Assembly (NCBI RefSeq): GCF_006346315.1
Contig: NZ_VDMR01000003.1
Location: 1-64,000 of the forward strand
Direction: 5' to 3'
Length of the DNA: 64,000 bases
From: Nocardioides litoris
Lineage (GTDB): Bacteria > Actinomycetota > Actinomycetes > Propionibacteriales > Nocardioidaceae
The notes beneath the pieces were generated by a model. That model worked only from the letters and a program-made list of their open reading frames with translations. It did not search any database and was not told the origin of the DNA. Both the position numbers and the translations under genes were made by a program. Shown here piece by piece: positions 8,194 through 17,384 of the stretch. Position 1 is the first letter of the stretch. Every line of letters begins with the position of its first letter.

Positions 8194-11016
8194 TCACCGC
8201 GAACGGCCAGGACGAGCCGGTTCAGGGCGGAGCTCGGCTGGGCTGCCGCGGTCCGGTCGCAGGCGTGTTGCGGCCGCAGACTCGGTGACTTGGATGGCTT
8301 CGGCGGTCTCCCAGTCGAGGCTGCCGTAGCGGTCGAGATCCTCTGCAGCTCTGGTCGCTGCGCGTGCTGGTCCGAGGTCGGCGCGGTCGCGGCTGAACAC
8401 AGCGACCCACTGCTCGCGGGCCTCATCGACGCTCTCAGCGACCAGGTGCGCGGTATTGGCCTCCCGGCCCCGGGTCATCGCCACGTACGCCGACGCGGCA
8501 CCGGTCTGCTCCCCCAGGACGAAGTGGGCACGGTCCACGGTCTCGCCCTGCGCGCCGTAGACGGTTTGGGCGTAGGCCAGCTCGACGTGCTGCTGGACGT
8601 AGGCCGCCGGAAGGGTGCGTTCCCCCCTGCTGACCTGGGGCTTTGTCCCTGTTCGGTGTCCTGCTGCTGGTTGCGTTCCCCCCTGCGTTCCTGGCCTGCT
8701 GGGGCCGACCGCGAGGGGTTCGCCGGCGATGGTCAGGGCGCCGTCGTCGGCGACCGCGGTAATGGTCCAGGTCTGCCGGTTCGCCACCCCCAGAGAGCGG
8801 TCGTTGCGGCGCGTGGTGATGGTGTCGCCGACACCGATGCGCTCCCCCGCGGCGGTCGTGAGCGCCTGCCCGTCGTCGTGCCTCTGGTCGGTCTGGCGAC
8901 GGTCGCGGATCGCGGCGTTGAGCGCGGCGACCTGCTCGCGGGTGTCAGCCACCACCAGCGTCCGTTGATGTTCCGCGCCGTCGTGGCTAATACCGGTGAC
9001 GTCGGCGAAGTTGGTCAGGGCCTGAACTCGTTCGATGTCGCTGGGATGGATCTGGATGTCACCTCGAGCCAGGAGAGCTTCGAAGACCTCGGCGGCGTTC
9101 TGCCCGGTCCGCATCTCGAGTGTGAGGTGCGCGTAGTTGGGATCGGCGAACCGGTGGACCGTCTCCAGAGTCAGACATGCCGTGTCGGGGGCTGCGTCGG
9201 CGGCCAGGTCCAGGACTCCCCCACGTCCGACCGCTGGCAGCTGGTGCCGGTCGCCGACCAGCGCGAGGCGTGCGCCTGACTGGTCGGCGATCTTCATCAA
9301 CGCCAACGCAGTGTCCTGGTCGAGCATCCCGGCCTCATCGACAAGCAACAGATCCCCCGGCAACAACCGCGCCCGATCCTCAGGCGTAGCCAGAACCCGC
9401 GACCAACGGCCGTCCTGATCCCACCGGAACCCATGCTGGTGGACCAGCCACGCCGCCGAGAACGCTTCGGTCCCCAGTTCCTCGGCGGCGACCGAGGCGG
9501 CCTTCAAGGTCGGCGTCACCACGACCATCCGGCCCCGCCCGGCCTGCGTCATGGCCTGGTTGGCAGCGGCCAGGGTCGAGGTCTTCCCAGCACCTGCAGC
9601 GCCTTCGACCAGCAGTAGCCGCGCCCCGCCGGCAAGGTGCGCAGCGACGTTCTGCTGAGCGACATCAAGCCCGCGGTTGGCTGCGATGACTTCCGCCGGC
9701 CCGGCGCCGGACTTGGTGTCGGTGATGGGTGAGCGGTTGGTCAGGCGGGCCGTCAGTTCGTTCTCGACCGACAACACCTTCGACGAGGTCAACGACCGAA
9801 TGTGCTCGGGCACATCAGTCCGGTCAAGTAGCGGTACGCACTGGGCCAGGGTCCGGGCAGTGAGGTCCTCGGTGAGCTCGACCCGCGCCGGCGCCTCGGC
9901 GACCAGCCCGACCGAGGCCACGAGCCGTTCGACCTCACCGCGCACATCGGCTGCGTTCCACCCCGACCGGCGTGCACCGAGGCGGCACAGCACGACCTCG
10001 ACGCACACGTCACGGTTCAGCTGCCCGATCCTCGGCGCCATTGGCTCAGCCGACTTAGCCGGCGCGGTGGGTGCGTGGAAGCCGAGGTCGGCGAGCTCCT
10101 CGAGCCACCGTGCCCGCAACTCGGCCCCGTCCTTCGGCACGACCTTGTCCGGACGCGCATCAGCCCAGGCCCGGGCATCCCACGTGCGTCGCAGTCTGGG
10201 GCCGGGTTCCTGACCGGGATGCGCGGTGCGCCACTGAGCCTCGTAGGTGTCGACGTTGCGGCCGATCTGCGCCGCCCGGGCACTGAACGCACCCGCGAAC
10301 GGTGACAGCTGCTCGATCTCCCCGGACTCAGCATCCAGCGTGTACCCGTGCTTGCTCAGCACTGCGCGGAACTGCGGGTCACAGGCGATGGCTGCGTGTC
10401 CGATGCCGTTGATCGCGTCCAGGCAGTCGCGGACCCCGACCGTGTGGATCCCCCGCCACGCCCCCTGGGCCCAGACCCGGGCGTTGACCTGCAAGTGCAA
10501 GTGGCGGTGCGGATCACCAGCACGCGAAGTGTGATGCCGCACGACCGCGGCCTCGATCTCCTCCACCGGCACCTGGACCTGCCGCCCCCGCGGCCCCACC
10601 CGCGTGGTCGCGTGCTCGACCAGCCACCCAACCACCTCACCCGCAGCCCGGTCTTGCGCCGCGTCGTAAGCAGCTGAGACCTCCGGATGCACCGTCGCGG
10701 CCAGCGACCACGTCTTGGGCCCGTTGACCACAACCTCCACGAACCGCACCGCCTGGTCATCAGTCCGGACCCGGCCCTTGCCGCGGCCCGTGGCCGCGTC
10801 GCGGCCTGCGACCCACGCCTCGTAGGCGTCGCCGTCCATGGCGCGGCCGGCGCGGACACCCGGAGCGCCGCGACCTGCTGCCTCACCAGCGGCGCTGACC
10901 GCGACGTGGCGCTCGGCCAGACCCGTGCCCTCGGCCAGGTAGTAGTCATCGACCCGCGACCGATCAGCCTCGACATAGGTCCGCGCAGCAGTAGCTGAGC
11001 CGCGGTAGACCTTCAT
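8194..11016 (-). CDS. traA: TraA/TrwC-type MobF conjugative relaxase with helicase domain
   Basis: A 940-aa two-domain protein that would nick oriT and unwind DNA during conjugal transfer. The N-terminal TrwC relaxase has candidate catalytic tyrosines (YVEADRSRVDDYY, 14-26) and the three-His metal motif HHTSRAGDPHRHLHLQ (161-176). The SF1 RecD-like helicase has Walker A EGAAGAGKTS (about 474-483) and LLLVDEAGML (about 560), with later motifs ending in YVAMTRGRE. ATG 11016 (MKVYRGSA) matches the usual family start, although an in-frame GTG lies 12 bases upstream. No TraB/FtsK pump or type IV secretion genes are seen, so the island looks mobilisable and not self-transmissible. Confidence 0.9.
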   Translation of the reverse strand: MKVYRGSATAARTYVEADRSRVDDYYLAEGTGLAERHVAVSAAGEAAGRGAPGVRAGRAMDGDAYEAWVAGRDAATGRGKGRVRTDDQAVRFVEVVVNGPKTWSLAATVHPEVSAAYDAAQDRAAGEVVGWLVEHATTRVGPRGRQVQVPVEEIEAAVVRHHTSRAGDPHRHLHLQVNARVWAQGAWRGIHTVGVRDCLDAINGIGHAAIACDPQFRAVLSKHGYTLDAESGEIEQLSPFAGAFSARAAQIGRNVDTYEAQWRTAHPGQEPGPRLRRTWDARAWADARPDKVVPKDGAELRARWLEELADLGFHAPTAPAKSAEPMAPRIGQLNRDVCVEVVLCRLGARRSGWNAADVRGEVERLVASVGLVAEAPARVELTEDLTARTLAQCVPLLDRTDVPEHIRSLTSSKVLSVENELTARLTNRSPITDTKSGAGPAEVIAANRGLDVAQQNVAAHLAGGARLLLVEGAAGAGKTSTLAAANQAMTQAGRGRMVVVTPTLKAASVAAEELGTEAFSAAWLVHQHGFRWDQDGRWSRVLATPEDRARLLPGDLLLVDEAGMLDQDTALALMKIADQSGARLALVGDRHQLPAVGRGGVLDLAADAAPDTACLTLETVHRFADPNYAHLTLEMRTGQNAAEVFEALLARGDIQIHPSDIERVQALTNFADVTGISHDGAEHQRTLVVADTREQVAALNAAIRDRRQTDQRHDDGQALTTAAGERIGVGDTITTRRNDRSLGVANRQTWTITAVADDGALTIAGEPLAVGPSRPGTQGGTQPAAGHRTGTKPQVSRGERTLPAAYVQQHVELAYAQTVYGAQGETVDRAHFVLGEQTGAASAYVAMTRGREANTAHLVAESVDEAREQWVAVFSRDRADLGPARAATRAAEDLDRYGSLDWETAEAIQVTESAAATRLRPDRGSPAELRPEPARPGRSR

Positions 11017-11495
11017 CCCGCCATGCACGTCAATTCACCAACAATCAGCCACAATCGATTTCCGTCAATTATCCTAGAAATGCGAATACGGGCCACCCGA
11101 AGGCGACCCGACTACGGACATTCGTAGCATACGTGCCGCCTATTCTTCTAGCGTTCCTAGGCGCGATTATGGAACTTTGATCGGGTACATGAACAACCGT
11201 CGATATCTCAGATGCTGGGTGGAGGAACGTCGCGTCACGGGTCCAGCTCGGCGAGCAGGACATAGGCGGCATGGGGACTACTAACGTCGGCGTGTCGGCG
11301 AACCGGTGGGGTTCGAACGGCAGGCGCCGAGTCCTATACGCCCTCACATGCTTGATATGCGGGTATCCCTCGTAGGACTGAGTGCCCGGATCCGCCGGGT
11401 GTTCTGTGCCGGCAGGAGGCGCCCGGAATGTCGTTCGTTGATGTGTGTCTGATCAGGTCCAGGGGGTCTTCGGGTGAGCCGGTCATGCGGTTCGG
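11017..11495. other. gene-free stretch upstream of the relaxase (possible oriT region)
   Basis: About 480 bp without a convincing gene, AT-richer near 11030-11090. An inverted repeat CTACG-gacatt-CGTAG lies at 11112-11127. Relaxase genes often lie beside their oriT, so this is the best place to look for one, but no known nic-site sequence was recognised. A short GGGGTTCGAAC near 11308 resembles a tRNA T-arm, but its stem does not pair. Confidence 0.35.
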
Positions 11496-12453
11496 GTGAA
11501 GCTTCTTGATGACTACCTGGACTTTGTGGCGAGTCGTTGCCGGCCGAACACGGTGCTTGCGACGGCCTATGACTTGCGGGTGTTCTTCTCGGTGGTGGGT
11601 GTGGCGCCGCAGGAGGTGACGCCGCGTGAGGTTATGGCGTTCATGACTGCTCAGCGCGCCGGGAAGTCTTCAATCAGCGGCACCGGCGGCCCGCTTGTCT
11701 CGGTGGCCGGTGATGAGTCGGGGGTCTCGAACCGGACCCTGCGGCGCCGGCTCTCGGTGGTGTCCGGGCTACGCCTACCTTGTCGCGCGCGGCGACGTGG
11801 CGAAGAACCCGGTCCCGCGCGGTCTGCCGACCCGACGCGAACGCAACCGCCCGAACCAGGGCGTGCCGCTGGTTCGCTCGTCGCGGACGGTGCCACGGAT
11901 CCTGACCCCCGACGAGGTCGACCAGCTCACCGCCGCGCTGCGGACCCACCGCGACCGCGCGATGCTGGCTGCGATGTAGCTCGGTGGGCTGCGGCGTTGC
12001 GAGGTCGTCGGGCTACGGGTGGAGGATCTACGGGTGGCCGAGCGGCGGGTCTTCATCGCCGACGGCAAGGGCGGTCACCAGCGACTGGTTCCGACCTCCT
12101 CGCGGTTCTTCGACCACGTCGCGGCTTACCTCGACGCCGAACGACCACCCGATGCCACCACCGATCAGCTGTTCGTGGTCTTGAAGCAAGGCGGTCGCGG
12201 CCGACCTTTGACCGCAGCAGGGCTCGACCAGATCCTTCTCACCGCACGCACCCGCGCCGGCATCGGCCACGCGACCTGCCACGCACTGCGCCACACCTGC
12301 CTGACCCGGCTGCGTGAAGCAGGGATGCCGCTCGAGGCCGTTCAGTCCCAAGCCGGGCACGCCTCGATCGAAACGACCCGGATCTACCTCCATCTGGCCG
12401 ATGACTGGTTGACCTCGCAGTACCGCAAGGCTGCCGAGGTCATCGATGCCTAG
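11496..12453 (+). pseudogene. decayed tyrosine recombinase (frameshift plus internal stop)
   Basis: It begins MKLLDDYLDFVASRCRPN with the core-binding domain of XerC/D-like transposon recombinases. The homologous reading moves to the +1 frame near 11765 (VVSG to YAYLVARGDVAKNP), then meets TAG at 11977-11979. After the stop, the same frame continues LGGLRRCEVVGLRVEDL (catalytic Arg region), CHALRHTCLTRLRE and AGHASIETTRIYLHL (His-Arg and Tyr boxes). The total of 958 nt is one more than a multiple of three. It resembles the first gene of multi-recombinase transposon cassettes. It is separate from the island integrase and probably inactive. Confidence 0.85.
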
Positions 12454-12482
12454 GTCTACGCCGCACGCCCGGCAGGTGCGCG

Positions 12483-12710
12483 ATGATTGCGCCCGAGCCG
12501 CTGGCGACCTGGGAGGAACTCTCAGTGCGCCCCGAACTTGTGCACGTCATGCAGCGCTACCTGGAGCAGATCGGGTGCTTGCTGCGACCCGGCAGCGTCT
12601 CGGGTGCCGATCTTGCCCTGCGTTCCTTCGGCGAGTTCCTCATCCAGTGCGCACCCGAGGTTCCCACGACGGACCCGCGGACCCGGGCAGACCATGATCT
12701 CTACCGGGCC
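12483..12710 (+). pseudogene. 3'-truncated second recombinase of the same cassette
   Basis: ATG 12483 opens MIAPEPLATWEELSVRPELV and a SAM-like N-terminal domain (MQRYLEQIGCLLRPGSVSGADLALRSFGEF), as in the partner gene of a multi-recombinase transposon. Homology appears to stop near 12,710, just before the convergent exchanger gene, and no catalytic box remains. It lies 29 bp behind the broken first recombinase. The breakpoint is probably a deletion or later insertion. Confidence 0.6.
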
Positions 12711-12725
12711 ACGTGCTCAGCAGAA

Positions 12726-13796
12726 CTATCCGACAGCGGCGATCGAGAACAGGCCGGCGACGCCGAGTGCGTACAGCGCCAGGACCACCCAGGAGTCCAG
12801 CCCCATCCGAGCCGTGCGCCGCTCGGGCCGGAAGACCAGGCCCGCGGCGTAGACCAGGGTCAGCAGCATGGCAAGGGCGGTGAGATAGATGTCAGTGTCC
12901 TGGGCCTGTGGCAGGACTGATTGCCCCGAGATCAGACCCGCGAGCAGGAACAGGACGGGCAGGAACGCGTTGCCACCGAAGATGTCACTCATCGCCAGCT
13001 GGTAGTCACCCTGGCGCACCGACGTCAGACCGGTCGACAGCTCGGGCAGAGAGGTCGCCGCCGCCAGGACGGTGGCGCCAAAGAGCACACCAGACAAACC
13101 GATGTCACCGGCGATGGCGTCTCCACTGCGCTCCAGGACCACGCCGGCGACGAGGGTGACCAAGGCCGCGACCCCGAACACGATCGCGGCACGCGAGGTC
13201 GCCACGCCCTTCTCGGTGGCCTTCTGCTCTGTCTGTGCTCGGGAGTGGCCACGCGGGGGGTCCTGGTTGTCAGGGGCCTCGCCGGCCTCGTGCCAGGGCA
13301 GAGACTGGCTGGCCCGGCGCAGCAGCAGCAGACCGACCACCCACAGCCCCGCGATCAGCACCGCGCCGGGCTCGAGCCGAAACACGATCAGGTCCGCCGG
13401 CAACTGGCTGCCGGCCACGACCACGGCAAGGATCGCGACCACCAGCACGGCCTCCAGGACCAGGACGAGCGATGCTGCCCGGTAGGTGAGGGGTCGGGCT
13501 CCCCTGACGCCGAAGGCGTCGAGGAGGACCAAGACGACGGTCTGTATGGCGATCCCGCCCAAGATGTTGCCGACCGCGACCCCGACGTTCCCGGCCAACG
13601 ACGCGCTGACCACGATGGCAATCTCCGGCAGGTTGGTCGCAACCGCGAGCAAGACCAGGCCTCCGAGCGCGGAGCCCAAGCCGAGCCGGGTGGCCAACAC
13701 GTCGGTCTGCCTCGACAACTGCACACCAGCGACCCAGATGGCACCCGCAGCTCCGACGAAGATCAACAACAACCAGGCGAGCGGGAGCGTGGACAC
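12726..13796 (-). CDS. CaCA-family (Na+/Ca2+ exchanger-like) cation antiporter
   Basis: A 356-aa integral membrane protein with two inverted-repeat halves, each carrying an alpha-repeat with the essential acidic residue: LAVATNLPEIAIVVSASLAG plus GNILGG in the first half, and AAATSLPELSTGLTSV plus MSDIFGGNAF in the second. The halves are joined by a hydrophilic loop near the middle (EAGEAPDNQDPPRGHSRAQ). It probably exports Ca2+ or a related cation in exchange for Na+ or H+. GTG 13796 is preferred because AGGAG sits four bases upstream. An ATG 30 bases earlier would add MHCRHASRRS. It is island cargo. Confidence 0.85.
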   Translation of the reverse strand: MSTLPLAWLLLIFVGAAGAIWVAGVQLSRQTDVLATRLGLGSALGGLVLLAVATNLPEIAIVVSASLAGNVGVAVGNILGGIAIQTVVLVLLDAFGVRGARPLTYRAASLVLVLEAVLVVAILAVVVAGSQLPADLIVFRLEPGAVLIAGLWVVGLLLLRRASQSLPWHEAGEAPDNQDPPRGHSRAQTEQKATEKGVATSRAAIVFGVAALVTLVAGVVLERSGDAIAGDIGLSGVLFGATVLAAATSLPELSTGLTSVRQGDYQLAMSDIFGGNAFLPVLFLLAGLISGQSVLPQAQDTDIYLTALAMLLTLVYAAGLVFRPERRTARMGLDSWVVLALYALGVAGLFSIAAVG

Positions 13797-13974
13797 AGAT
13801 CTCCTGGATGCGTGACGACAATGCAAGACAACGATAGTCGAGTCCGATCATCGACGGGACGCGACCACCCGGGCCACACCCCAGCATCCGCCCCACCCAC
13901 GCGAGGCAGTTCAGTCGTGCCGCGGCTCAGCACCAGTCTCACGACGAGAACGCGTCTCGACCAAGGAGTCAACA

Positions 13975-14392
13975 ATGAGCAAGGACACGAACATCACAGC
14001 ACAACAAGCCTTTGGCGAGGCTGTCAACACTGGTGACCCTCACGGCTCTGCATGACTTGGTCGCCGACGGCAAGGTCGATCACGACCCCACCCCGGGCCA
14101 GGTGGACGGAGCGGCTGGCTTCGTGGCCTTCTTCAACGAGATGCGTGCTGCCTTCCCCGACCTCCATGTCGAGGTCGAGGTCGAGCACCTTGTGGCCGAC
14201 GACGACAACGTCGCCTTCGCCTACACGCTGACCGGCACTCACGACGGGCCCGTCCAAGGCCACGGCACGACTGGCAAGCCGTTCGCGGTCCGCGGGGTGC
14301 AGATCAGCAAATTCGACGAGAACGCCACGCTCGTCGAGCGCTGGGGCGACACTGACGAAGCCGGCATCATGTCGCAACTCGGACTCGCCTGA
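13975..14392 (+). pseudogene. SnoaL-like ester cyclase family protein, frameshifted
   Basis: AAGGAG precedes ATG 13975 (MSKDTNITAQQAFGEAVNTGD). That frame stops at a TGA near 14055. The homologous continuation lies in the +1 frame (ALHDLVADGKVDHDPTPGQ, then FPDLHVEVEVEHLVADDDNVAFAYTLTGTH) and ends at 14392. The whole stretch reads as one NTF2-fold SnoaL/ester-cyclase protein of about 138 aa with one extra base near 14,040-14,055. It may be true decay or a sequence error. The substrate is unknown. Confidence 0.75.
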
Positions 14393-14661
14393 GCATCGCA
14401 CCGGCAGACACCGACGGCAGGTCCATTGACGGTGTGCGCTCCTGCCGTACCAAAGCTGCTACGCCAACGCAGGAGTCCCCCGTCACCGGCCAGTCGGGGT
14501 ATGCCCATCGAGCCAGCGCCTGACCAGACGGGTCGGCCGTCGCGGTGAGTCGGGCTCTGGAACACGCCGAGACGGCGAGGTCAAGTCCCCGGTGGTGGTG
14601 TAGAGCTGCGTGATCCTGGGCGGCTCGCGCATGAGGTTCGGTCGCGGGTCCCAAGGCGGTC

Positions 14662-15033
14662 TCACAACATCGCGGCGGCGACCGCGAAGCCACCCGCGCA
14701 GGCGCCCAGTCCGAGGGCCAGGCTTGCGACACTGTTGGCTGCGGCGGTCAGGACCGACCCTTGCTCGAGCAGCCGGATGGTCTCGAACCCGAAGGTAGAG
14801 AAGGTCGTGAGCGCTCCGCAGAGCCCGGTGCCGACCAACGTCAGCACCCACCCCGGCGCCCCGAGGTCGATGACCGCGGCTGCGGTGACGCCCAAGATCA
14901 GGGAGCCGAGGACGTTGACGGTGAAGGTGCCCCAGGGGAAGACGCTGTCGTGTCGGGACTGCACGAACAGGTCGGTGAGGTAGCGCAGGGGCGCGCCGAT
15001 CGCGCCGCCGAGCAGCACCATCGCGACCGTCAC
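14662..15033 (-). CDS. crcB: fluoride channel CrcB/FluC, subunit 2
   Basis: A 123-aa four-helix membrane protein. GAPLRYLTD, GTFTVNVLGSLILG and GLCGALTTFSTFGFE are the conserved FluC blocks, which include the pore Asn and the Phe/Thr/Ser track. FluC channels are dual-topology dimers that export F-. Actinobacteria often encode two divergent copies that may heterodimerise. GTG 15033 overlaps the ancestral stop of the DUF190 gene (GTGA), indicating original translational coupling. It is the last gene of the fluoride operon. Confidence 0.92.
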   Translation of the reverse strand: MTVAMVLLGGAIGAPLRYLTDLFVQSRHDSVFPWGTFTVNVLGSLILGVTAAAVIDLGAPGWVLTLVGTGLCGALTTFSTFGFETIRLLEQGSVLTAAANSVASLALGLGACAGGFAVAAAML

Positions 15034-15391
15034 CGGTGGTCCTCTGCTCGTCCGGACGGGCGGCGGCCGGCGTACCGGACGACCTCGACCGGGTCCAGGA
15101 TCACCAGCCCCTCGATCTCAAGTCCTCCAGCTCGGGGAGGAAGGCCCGGATCCGTTCCTCGGCGTCGACGATGCATATTGCGACGGGGAGGTCCTCGCTC
15201 AGCGACAACAGCCGGGTGGTGGGGATGTAGTTGGACTTGCCGAACCCCTCGATGCCGCGCAGGACGCTGGCGCCGGCGAGTCCAGCCCGGTGTGCCCGGT
15301 GCACGATCTCGGTGTAGACCGGGTGGTGGTGGGTCTGGTCGGACTCCCCCACCATGATGGTCAGCCTGGTCGCAGGCCCTTCTAGCGTCAT
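15030..15391 (-). pseudogene. DUF190 protein between the two crcB genes, frameshifted near its C-terminus
   Basis: ATG 15391 overlaps the upstream crcB stop (ATGA). The product [19 protein letters not shown] with GIEGFG and [21 protein letters not shown] is a DUF190 ferredoxin-like protein, common in fluoride operons. In the current frame it ends early at 15101 after 96 aa. In another frame the normal family ending ([16 protein letters not shown]) continues to a TGA at 15030 that overlaps the next crcB start. The 362-nt length implies one base lost or two gained near 15,110-15,125. The truncated product may still fold. Confidence 0.8.
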
Positions 15392-15966
15392 GAATTCCTC
15401 ACTTGGTAATCGGTGGGCTCGATGGTGGACTGCTCGGGGTGCCGACGCCGTCGTCGGCGCGGCCATCCGAACGCCACCATGCGTGCGGAAGCGATGCCGA
15501 GCCACACCGCGCACAGCCCGACCAGCAGCGACCCGCCCAGATAGGTGAAGGCGGTGACCAGCTGGCCCTCGGCGAGCAAGTGCCGGGTCTCCAGCATGTA
15601 GGCCGAGAACGTCGTGTAGCCGCCCAGGACGCCGACGCCGAGGAAGGGGCGCAGGTAGCGACGTGGTGGCCACACGTCGAGTACGAACACCATCAGCGCG
15701 CCGAGGGCGAAGCCCCCGGAGATGTTCTCGATGAACGTCGCCCACGGAAAGGTCGAGCCCGTCCACGGGACGAGTGCCCCGACACCCCACCGGGCCAGGC
15801 TCCCCAGGGCTCCGCCGGCACTGATGGCCAGCAGCACGTCCCACCGCGACCTCAGAAAGGAGAGCCAACGGTGCGGCCCGTTCGCGACGGTGTCCGTCGC
15901 CGTGTCGGGATCCATGGGGAGGTTGACCAGGCGATCGACCGCCATGGGGTCATTGCTTTCGGGCAC
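15388..15966 (-). CDS. crcB: fluoride channel CrcB/FluC, subunit 1
   Basis: A 192-aa FluC protein with an N-terminal extension of about 35 residues. Conserved blocks are [31 protein letters not shown] and [19 protein letters not shown]. The tail is basic ([11 protein letters not shown]). GTG 15966 is chosen because AGGAG (15975-15971) lies five bases before it. An alternative ATG at 15945 has no good ribosome site. It heads the crcB-DUF190-crcB operon, and its Shine-Dalgarno lies in the 3' strand of a hairpin that ends a probable fluoride riboswitch. Confidence 0.92.
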   Translation of the reverse strand: MPESNDPMAVDRLVNLPMDPDTATDTVANGPHRWLSFLRSRWDVLLAISAGGALGSLARWGVGALVPWTGSTFPWATFIENISGGFALGALMVFVLDVWPPRRYLRPFLGVGVLGGYTTFSAYMLETRHLLAEGQLVTAFTYLGGSLLVGLCAVWLGIASARMVAFGWPRRRRRRHPEQSTIEPTDYQVRNS

Positions 15967-15972
15967 ACGAAC

Positions 15973-16046
15973 TCCTACCTGTCTCAGGTAGGGACTGTTG
16001 GTGGCCCGGCGCCACGGTTGTCGGCGAGCCCCACCGCCATCGTGTG
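15973..16046 (-). promoter_or_regulatory. probable fluoride (crcB) riboswitch with Shine-Dalgarno-sequestering hairpin
   Basis: Reading the minus strand from 16046, a GATGGCG start and GGGGCTCGCC are followed by ACAACC, a small stem GTGG...CCAC and CAACAGTCCCTACC. This follows the general layout of the fluoride aptamer. It then runs into a perfect 8-bp hairpin CCTACCTG-aga-CAGGTAGG (15992-15974), whose 3' arm merges with the AGGAG ribosome site of crcB. Placement directly before a crcB operon supports the call. The aptamer match is by eye and some consensus positions deviate. Confidence 0.55.
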
Positions 16047-16148
16047 CGCCCATGCTAACCAACTCCGGGCCACGCGGGCGACCCGACCGCCCGGACACGT
16101 CACCGCCCCCACGCAGCGTCTGAGAACGCTGGCGACATCGCCGCAGGC

Positions 16149-17291
16149 TCAGGCCGGGGCGCGCAGGAGGTGGCCGGAGAACACACCCCGCCCGGTACGA
16201 ACCGCCACCGTGCCCCAAGCGACCAGGAGACCGGTGTAGAAGACCACTGCGGCGAACACCAGAAAGTGCGCACCCGTAATGGCTGCCAGTCCTGACGTCC
16301 CGGTGACGACCGTGCCGACCGGGAAGGTGAAGGACCACCAAGTCAGCGAGAAGGGCATGCCTGCTCGCACGGTGCGGATCGTGATGGCGATCGCGAGCGC
16401 CAGCCACAACATGGCGAACCCCCACATGGGTGCGCCATAGACGAGCCCCACGGCCTCGAAGGCGCGCCCATACGGTGCGGGGTAGACGTCGACAGCTGTC
16501 GCGCCGAGGGTGTGCGCGGCGGTGATCGACTGGCCGAGCGGGCCGAGCACGATCCACAGCGTGGGCACCGCGGCGGCGGCCCCGACCTTGTGGTGCACCA
16601 ACCGGCTCCAGATCATCGTGATCACGACCAGGCTGGCCACGATGGTCAGGCCGAACATCATCGTGCAGGCCAGCTGCATGCTGAGCTGCCACTGACCGGC
16701 GGGCAGGTGGGGCAGCAGCAGCGGACCGGTGGCCGCGCTGACCATGGGCGGCACGACGGGCATCAGCCAGCCCCCGAAGGCCGCGTCCTGCTTCACCTCG
16801 TGGGTGGTGAAGGCCTTGTAGGGCACCGCCACCGCGGTCCAGAGACCGAGCAGGGTGCCGGCAGTCCAGAGCACGAAGTCCATGCCCACGGCTGTGCCCT
16901 GGCCGACTAGCGGCTGACCGACCAGCAGGGCGCCTGCCCCGACGGTCATCAGCGCCATGGCCGGGGCGCCGTAGAAGTGCGACATCGCCGGGTCGTCGAG
17001 GTGTCCCCGCGCGGTGCGGGGGTGCTGCGTCCAGTGGATGAGCGTGGCCATACTGATGACAGCGAGCAGGATCACGTCGAGCACCCACACGGCCCGTGCG
17101 AAGAGCAGCAGACCGGGGACCTCGACGGGCAAGGTCGCGGCGGCGTTCGCGACGATGCCGGTGCCCATCACCGAGGCGAACCAGTTCGGACCGATAAATC
17201 CGAACGCGGGCCGTCCCTCGAGAGCGCTCAGGAAGGTACGACGATCCGCGGGGCGCACGCTGGAGCTGGTGCGGGATTCGAGAATGCTCAT
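16149..17291 (-). CDS. TDT-family transporter (TehA/SLAC1/Ssu1-like)
   Basis: A 380-aa protein with about ten membrane helices. FIGPNWFASVMGTGIVANAAATLP is the classic TDT N-terminal signature. GAPAMALMTVGAG and TWWSFTFPVGTVVTGTSGL match the later helices. Members move C4-dicarboxylates, tellurite or sulphite, or act as anion channels, so the substrate is open. ATG 17291 gives the normal start. The divergent LysR gene 93 bp away is a likely regulator. It is island cargo next to the fluoride exporter operon, so an anion-stress role is plausible but inferred. Confidence 0.85.
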   Translation of the reverse strand: MSILESRTSSSVRPADRRTFLSALEGRPAFGFIGPNWFASVMGTGIVANAAATLPVEVPGLLLFARAVWVLDVILLAVISMATLIHWTQHPRTARGHLDDPAMSHFYGAPAMALMTVGAGALLVGQPLVGQGTAVGMDFVLWTAGTLLGLWTAVAVPYKAFTTHEVKQDAAFGGWLMPVVPPMVSAATGPLLLPHLPAGQWQLSMQLACTMMFGLTIVASLVVITMIWSRLVHHKVGAAAAVPTLWIVLGPLGQSITAAHTLGATAVDVYPAPYGRAFEAVGLVYGAPMWGFAMLWLALAIAITIRTVRAGMPFSLTWWSFTFPVGTVVTGTSGLAAITGAHFLVFAAVVFYTGLLVAWGTVAVRTGRGVFSGHLLRAPA

Positions 17292-17384
17292 GACTTCAGT
17301 CTGCGAGCGCGCACAGTCGCTCAGTAGTCCCCGCCCAGCTGTGCATCCACAACCAAGGCTTGTGACTACCGGTAAGTTTGCCCT

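Noticed and set aside
11295..11345. GGGGTTCGAAC motif resembling a tRNA T-arm
   Set aside because: The flanking bases do not form a T-stem, acceptor or anticodon arm on either strand.
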